This document shows positions 58,451 through 64,000 of a DNA stretch of 64,000 nt, piece by piece. Each line of letters opens with the position of its first letter. Within the stretch, counting starts at the first letter, position 1. The notes below the pieces were generated by a model. The model worked only from the letters and a program-made list of their open reading frames with translations, did no database searches and was not told the origin of the DNA. A program made the translations under genes and the position numbers. Origin of the DNA: Thuidium tamariscinum (lineage: Eukaryota > Streptophyta > Bryopsida > Hypnales > Thuidiaceae); assembly GCA_947034885.2 (NCBI GenBank), contig OX344753.2, forward strand, positions 7,502,001 through 7,566,000, given 5' to 3'.

Positions 58451-58527
58451 TTGATTTTTGGCTGGCAATGATGATGCCTAAACCACCGCTGTATATTGGA
58501 AACAACTAAAACCCTTGTTCATGGATA

Positions 58528-58800
58528 AGGTAGGTACACCCAAAAGCGCCAGTTTTTCATACTGTGCTTAGTTGCTGTTATTATGGTGTTCAGATTTTTT
58601 TACAGTCTTTTTGGTGAGTGAAAGCATGTTCCGACGCACCAAAGAACAGTGGATTTGGATACCGTATGCAAAAGTTATTAACAGTCAAAGTGTGTTTCTG
58701 AAAGTGCCATCTACAGTCTGGGTACATGACTGATTTTGAAAATGTATGCACGTTGTATAGGGTGATTTAAGGTCAGGTGCCATTTTGGGTGTACCTACTT
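58528..58800. mobile_element. MITE family 1, copy E
   Basis: This 273-bp copy has left end AGGTAGGTACACCC and right end GGGTGTACCTACTT, flanked by TA at 58526-58527 and 58801-58802. Same orientation as copy B. The region just before the right end is decayed. It lies just beyond the GT47 upstream region. Confidence 0.75.
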
Positions 58801-59489
58801 TAGTACAATGACTACGAAACCAAGTACTTTTGTGAAGCGTTTCCATTCAAACAGCCATATCATAAGCATCAATAGATAAAACCCAAAAGTGTACACATGA
58901 AAGTTGCAGAGCACGACATATGACATGTTACCATGCAAGTTTTAAGAAAAAATTAGTTGTGATTTGAAAGAAAATTAATTCCAAAGTTTGCTATGTTAAA
59001 AACTTGGTTTTGTTCAACATAGATTGGCTTTACTTTATCTTCTATCAATTTTTATTTAAAACTCCAAATAAACTATTTGTGCCTTAGCATGTTGGTATAG
59101 ATCATTTTTGGTTGTTGTATACAAAAATTGAAGGAAATTCACATTTATAGAATTTAAAATACTAACATTTTAACAAACATGCAAATGATGTTGGTTCTCA
59201 CAAAATTTGAGTTTTTTCTTGGAACTAAAATTATAGGATTATATTAGCCATTGGAAAAAGAGTTTAGATTGCAAAATAGACCATTGTTATATCTGAATGC
59301 CTTTGTATTTAAAATATTTGTTGAATTGGGCAATGCATTTTGTATTTGTATAATGCATTTTAAAATTCAACTTTTGTATTCAAAGCCTACAGTTCATGAT
59401 GCATATAGTTCATCCAAAAAATTCCCAAAAAATCCATCATCATTGTCAGTATCATCAAAAATTGCTAATTGCCAAAAATTACATCGACA
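58801..59489. other. AT-rich intergenic DNA, nothing recognised
   Basis: An 80-codon ORF (59251-59493) has no recognisable content. No repeat ends seen. Confidence 0.45.
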
Positions 59490-60533
59490 TTAATTCCTAA
59501 AGGTTTTTGACTATGTTTCCACCAAAATTACTTCAAAATCGTGATTTCTAATATAAGTGCAATTTTTTTGAAAGAATTTTTTTTTCACATATTTAACCAT
59601 AGGATCTTGTAGTAAGGTGGTTTGAAAAGATGTGGAAAAATTTTCAAAAATTTTCACTGTATAGATTGCAAGATTTTAACATTTGAATTAGCAAAAATCA
59701 TTTTTATTTATCCCTGCAAAAATCAGGGCAGCTGCACTTCACAAGGTCATATTTGTATGAAAAAATACTCAAAATGATGGTTATTCTTTGAATTCATTTT
59801 ACAATGCAAATTGGCTATATGCTCAAAAAATTTCAAATCATTTGAAATCGTATAACATATTTTAAAAAATAGTTAGTAGAAAGAAGTAAAAAATGCTTGA
59901 AAATACTAAATTGTGAATAATTTATTTATAATAATGAAAAATGTCAATTTCAATGGTTAAAATATTATAATAAATAACCTTCACCTAGCATTTTAATTTT
60001 TTTTCAAAAATATTAAAATTGAATTAAATAAAGAATTTCAAACTTTTTTGTGGAATAAAGATTCTACAACTATCCACAAACTACTCCAAACTAAAATTCC
60101 TCATAACTGTTGACTCATTTATCGTAATGGAACGATTCAAAGATTTTCACATAAATAATGATATAATAAAAGTACGAGCTGAAAGGCTCCCATACTGTTT
60201 GGAGGGCAGGGGCTTTTCCTGACCCCTATCTATCGTTGTAGAAGCTGTTTCTTTGGATGTCCAATTTCAAATTTTTATTTTAAAAAGAAGTAATTTTTAC
60301 AAAAGTTTTTTTTGCTGCCGAGGCTGCCCGCAGTTCAAACAAAACAACATATCATGCCATAACTTTTTAATCGTGTAGTCAAAAGTTACAAAAATTGTTG
60401 GGCCTTGAAGCTACTCCTTGAACACATGTTTTGTGAAAATTTCAATGAAAAAAAACAAAAAAACTCCATTTGTGGTGAGCTACCCGAAATTGCTATGTTG
60501 CCAAAAAACATAGTTCAGGGCTTTAGGGGTTAA
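59490..60533. mobile_element. TTAA-ended element, inverse copy of 28074-29019
   Basis: Ends are TTAATTCCTAAA (59490-59501) and TTTAGGGGTTAA (60522-60533). The interior matches 28074-29019 in reverse (CAGGGCAGCTGCACTTCACA; ACTCCATTTGTGGTGAGCT). About 1,044 bp; an additional GC-richer stretch at about 60165-60240 accounts for much of the length difference. Confidence 0.65.
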
Positions 60534-60867
60534 GAAAATTAGTAGTTTTTTTATGATACTGACAATGATGATGGCATGGATACTAAATTAATAGTTATAT
60601 TTATTATTATCTTATATTAATTAGTTTTTAAAAATAACAATTTTTTCACTAAAATGAATCATTCTTTTTATCAAGAGAAGATGTTTAAATATAATTGAAA
60701 AAAGATCATTTCAATGAAATTAGTTAGATAAAATAATCCTGAAGACAAAAGGGCTTTTAGAATTTTGTCCAACATATGTTTGAAATCTTCGGTAGCTTTA
60801 TTTGAAGTCAAATGTGAATAAATGTTTTCAAAATTTTAATGCAACACATACTTTTTTTGAGGGTTGC

Positions 60868-61105
60868 TATTATATGAGTCTAAGAGTGTGAGCCCATGAG
60901 CCTAAAAGACTACGTACTTATAATATAGGTATCTATAGTATAGAATTTTTTTTAATTATAGAGTAAATATACTATAAATGTCTAAAGTTTAGGTGTTTAT
61001 GTCATAATCACCATCAATGGTTGTTGTATATCCACTTATATACATGTTCAAGCCTCACATGCTTGCATCTTTATGCTCACATATTAGCATCATTGCTTGT
61101 GCCAT
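60868..61105 (+). repeat. Direct repeat, left copy (partner 62608-63075)
   Basis: Shares with 62608-63075 the blocks AGTGTGAGCCCATGAGCCTA, GTTTATGTCATAATCACC, ATCAATGGTTGTTGTATAT and CTCACATGCTTGCAT, in the same order and orientation about 1.73 kb apart. This copy lacks the inserted element found in the partner. LTR identity was considered, but no typical TG...CA ends or primer-binding site was seen. Confidence 0.6.
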
Positions 61106-62607
61106 TTGAGCATCTTCTATTAAATTCCAAAGGTATTTTTTGGAATTTGATATATATAACTAACATGGCATGGTATGCAATTGCAAAAAAACCCAACATG
61201 TTTAGTGCAAACATCTTGCTCTAAAATGATTTAGATCTCTACTAACTCTACAAGGCAAAAACATTTATGTTGAACTATAAACATTAATATGCTATTATCT
61301 TGCTACTTGTACACTCAAAGTTTATGAAGAAAATTCTACATATTTCAAATATCTATCTCTAAGATTTTTTTCATATATATTTAAAATTAATTAATTCCTC
61401 GTTGCATAAGAAATCATCAAAAAATGACTAATGTATTGCCAATTTGTTTTGACCTATTCATATTGTTGGATGATTTAGAATAAGATGGCCTCCTTATTGC
61501 CTCTAAAATTTTGTATGACTATTCCTAATAAAAAAATTTAGTCAATAGTCATAGAAAAATTAATTTTGTATAGACCAAAAATCTCACTCCAAGGTGGTTT
61601 GATATTCTATTGCCTCCAACTGGAGAAGATCTCCTACTTCAAATCAATAGTGTTTTTTTTTTTTTTTTTTCCTATTTTTGATATTTTTGACTTTGTCATA
61701 TAGGTGGAAATGTGGCATGATAATACTAAAGAGGCCAAAATCTATGAAGTCAAGCAAAACTATACAAAAGAAATATTGCTTCAAATGATATAATTTTGCT
61801 TTTCATGAAGTCAAATGGGTTGAAAAAACTTCAACACTTTGCCATCATGGTCTACTTTGGTATGGTTGAAGTTAAAATGAATTGCTATTATTTTCAATCT
61901 TAGTCAATTCACTTGAAAATTGTAGTCATTGACAATTTTTCTTACCGAGCACTTTTTATCTTTTATAGGATTCAATAAAAAAATATGGTTTACATATCAA
62001 ATTAAGATTGGAAGACTAAAGATTAGTCTAAGAAAATTGCAACCCCTAGTTCAAGAATCAATTGTGTTTTTGTAAATCCTAAGGTAATAAATGTTATAAA
62101 AGATATGCATTATGACAACTTCAACATGAAATTTGGGGCAAATGAGTTGGAAAGTCATCATTTTATGCCTTCAAGGTTTCTATGAATGATGTAAAATTCA
62201 TCTTGTATTTTTCAATTTTAATAAGCACTTTTAGATTACTATTGCAAACAAGTATTTTTTTAGAATTTAGGGTATAAACCTTCGGGTAGTTCAAAATACT
62301 ATAGGAACTGGGCTTTGTAAGAAGAGTTCAAAATTGAGTTTGGCCTCCCTTATTCAAAAAACCAAGCCCATTACCACATATTTTTCTCAAAATTTTGAAA
62401 ATTTGAAAGGAAATCTAGAAAATGATAAAAATCAATCCCTTTAAAGTTCAAAATTTGGGAAGAATTTATTGGTAAACATGTATTATAGAAAAATTTAGAG
62501 AAGGCAAAATTTGGATTTAGAAGGATTACATTATAATAGTTCAATAAAATAACGGTGGACATAGATGTAAAAAAATCGTTTCCTATTTGGGACAACAATT
62601 GCTATTG
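61106..62607. other. AT-rich intergenic DNA, nothing recognised
   Basis: DNA between the two direct repeats. No reverse transcriptase, gag or other domain seen. A poly-T tract lies near 61651-61670. Confidence 0.45.
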
Positions 62608-63075
62608 TGTAATCCTAAAAGTGTGAGTTTATGAGCCTAGAAAACTACATACATATACTCCTATAGTATAGGTGCCTATAATATAGAAACTTTCTATAAT
62701 TATAGAGCAATTATATTATAGATACCTATATTATAAGTGTTTATGTCATGATCACCATCAATGGTTGTTGTATATCTACTTGTATACATGCTTAACCCTT
62801 GAGTGCCCAAGCGTCCCAAATATGGCCTCTCAATTTCAAAAAAATTCCATGTTTGACTATTATAATCTTTTCAAAAGTATGGTCAAAGGACATATCCTTT
62901 TACCTACACCTCAAGACTTGTCTCTACTACCAAAGAAGCATGTAGATCTCAATTTAGGAGACAATTTGATTGGAATGAGTTGATAAAGGTCTCAAATTCA
63001 ACGATTTTACTCTGGGCACTTGGAGTTAAGGCTCACATGCTTGCATTTTCATGCTCAAACACTAGCATCATGGTG
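62608..63075 (+). repeat. Direct repeat, right copy, carrying an insertion
   Basis: Matches 60868-61105 on both sides of a 230-bp insertion at 62796-63025, so the duplication is older than the insertion. Confidence 0.6.
62796..63025. mobile_element. TTAA-flanked MITE with empty-site support
   Basis: CCCTTGAGTGCCCA at the left and TGGGCACTTGGAGT at the right, flanked by TTAA at 62792-62795 and 63026-63029. The related uninserted locus near 61045-61070 reads CATGTTCAAGCCTCACATG, corresponding to CATGCTTAAGGCTCACATG after removing the insert and one TTAA. The 72-codon ORF across it has no recognisable domain. Confidence 0.7.
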
Positions 63076-64000
63076 TTTGGGACTATTATTTCTTTAAACT
63101 AATGTTCACTCTAATATAGTTTAGCAAAAGGAACTACATTTTGGGAGTAGCTTTGTCTAAAAGCAACATAAAAGTTTTAAAATTTGACATTCAATATAGT
63201 TGTAACTAAGAAGTCATCTTTGCTAATTTTCACAAGCTTCTTTGACATAATTTTATTGGATGATTTTGTAAAAATACCTATATTGGATAACTTAAACATT
63301 TCAGCATGTAAGATATGGAGAATTTATTGAGGAATTGACCTCATTGTGCAGAAATAAGGACAAGGAAAAGAATGCAATTTTTTTCAAGAATGAATTATTT
63401 AATTCAAGATAAATGCAAATTTTTTATATCTATCCATCTTGGTCTCATAGCTTCACCTAAAACATTGTGGTTTAAGCTTTAGAACTTCTCCCTAATTGAA
63501 GAAGGAAGACAAAAAAGTGAACAAAAAGGTAGAAAAAGAAAATCTTCACAAATGAATAAGACAACCAATGGTCCACTTTAGAGCACTTTATAATGTTATC
63601 ATAAGAAGGTTGTTTATTACACATATCTCTTCCTTATGATTATCTTCTTATAACCATTGCACATTTCCTTGTAGAATTTATAATTATTTTTTCATCTTCT
63701 ACACAAAAATTTGACAATCCAAAGTGCATTAAGGTAGGAGGCTCACAATGCACACTTGCATGTAAGAAGAAGAGGAGCTTTGTGGATGAATGTCTGGCTC
63801 CAAATATAATTTCCAAATTTTTAGTAGATAGAGAAATGAAGGGGATTTCTATGGAAATTTTGATCACAATTCTTCAAGCTCACCTAAATTAAATACGATT
63901 TTTGCAATGAAAAGCCTATAGGTATCTATTATTGAATATAGATTGTTGCAGGGGACAGCTAAAAAATACTTTTAATCGAACAAGTGAATCTAGAAATTGA
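63076..64000. other. AT-rich intergenic DNA, nothing recognised
   Basis: No gene, RNA gene or repeat end recognised up to the window edge. Confidence 0.45.

Noticed and set aside
60868..63075. LTR retrotransposon bounded by the two direct repeats
   Set aside because: No TG...CA ends, primer-binding site, polypurine tract or gag/pol sequence between the copies; segment duplication fits better.
1..64000. CRISPR array or bacterial operon
   Set aside because: No short regularly spaced identical repeats, no ribosome-binding sites, and genes have spliceosomal introns.

Overview
This window looks like nuclear DNA of a land plant. It holds a phenylalanine ammonia-lyase gene, a MUR3-type GT47 xyloglucan glycosyltransferase gene and a coiled-coil gene. 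All three are on the minus strand, contain GT-AG spliceosomal introns, and sit in very AT-rich intergenic DNA. Low gene density and abundant miniature transposons would suit a non-seed plant (bryophyte or lycophyte), but the sequence alone does not settle the lineage. Nothing resembles bacterial or organellar organisation.

Layout. 1-13.3 kb: intergenic DNA with miniature inverted-repeat elements (MITEs), a ~340-bp tandem array (7.87-9.0 kb) and an unusual field of short CCRAWTYGG-like motifs (5.8-7.86 kb) split by a 719-bp transposon. 13.53-16.66 kb: a nine-exon coiled-coil gene that I reconstruct but cannot name. 17.3-18.45 kb: a higher-complexity island with a G-box and gene-like fragments. 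18.5-27.3 kb: nested MITEs. 27.68-33.56 kb: a transposon cluster with a TTAA-flanked element inside another one, then a 4-kb Harbinger-type foldback element with two 800-bp arms. 34.08-36.59 kb: the two-exon PAL gene, with MYB-type AC motifs upstream. 38.75-42.34 kb: MITEs stacked 2-6 kb upstream of PAL. 43-50.3 kb: AT-rich DNA with more repeats and a probable Ty3/gypsy remnant. 50.3-53.5 kb: a unique island without a convincing gene. 53.51-56.75 kb: the three-exon GT47 gene, with a GC-richer upstream region to about 58.45 kb. 58.5-64 kb: more elements and a diverged direct duplication.

Function. PAL commits phenylalanine to phenylpropanoids. The GT47 enzyme probably decorates xyloglucan in the Golgi. 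The coiled-coil protein has no assigned role. The three genes are neighbours, with no sign that they form a pathway cluster.

The most notable material is the transposon layer: at least five families of small non-autonomous DNA elements with readable target-site duplications (TA, TAA, TTAA, and an unassigned 4-bp type). Nested insertions and related empty sites let boundaries and relative ages be read directly. No transposase gene was recognised, so all must be mobilised from elsewhere or be inactive. All repeat boundaries and identities were judged by eye, not by alignment software.
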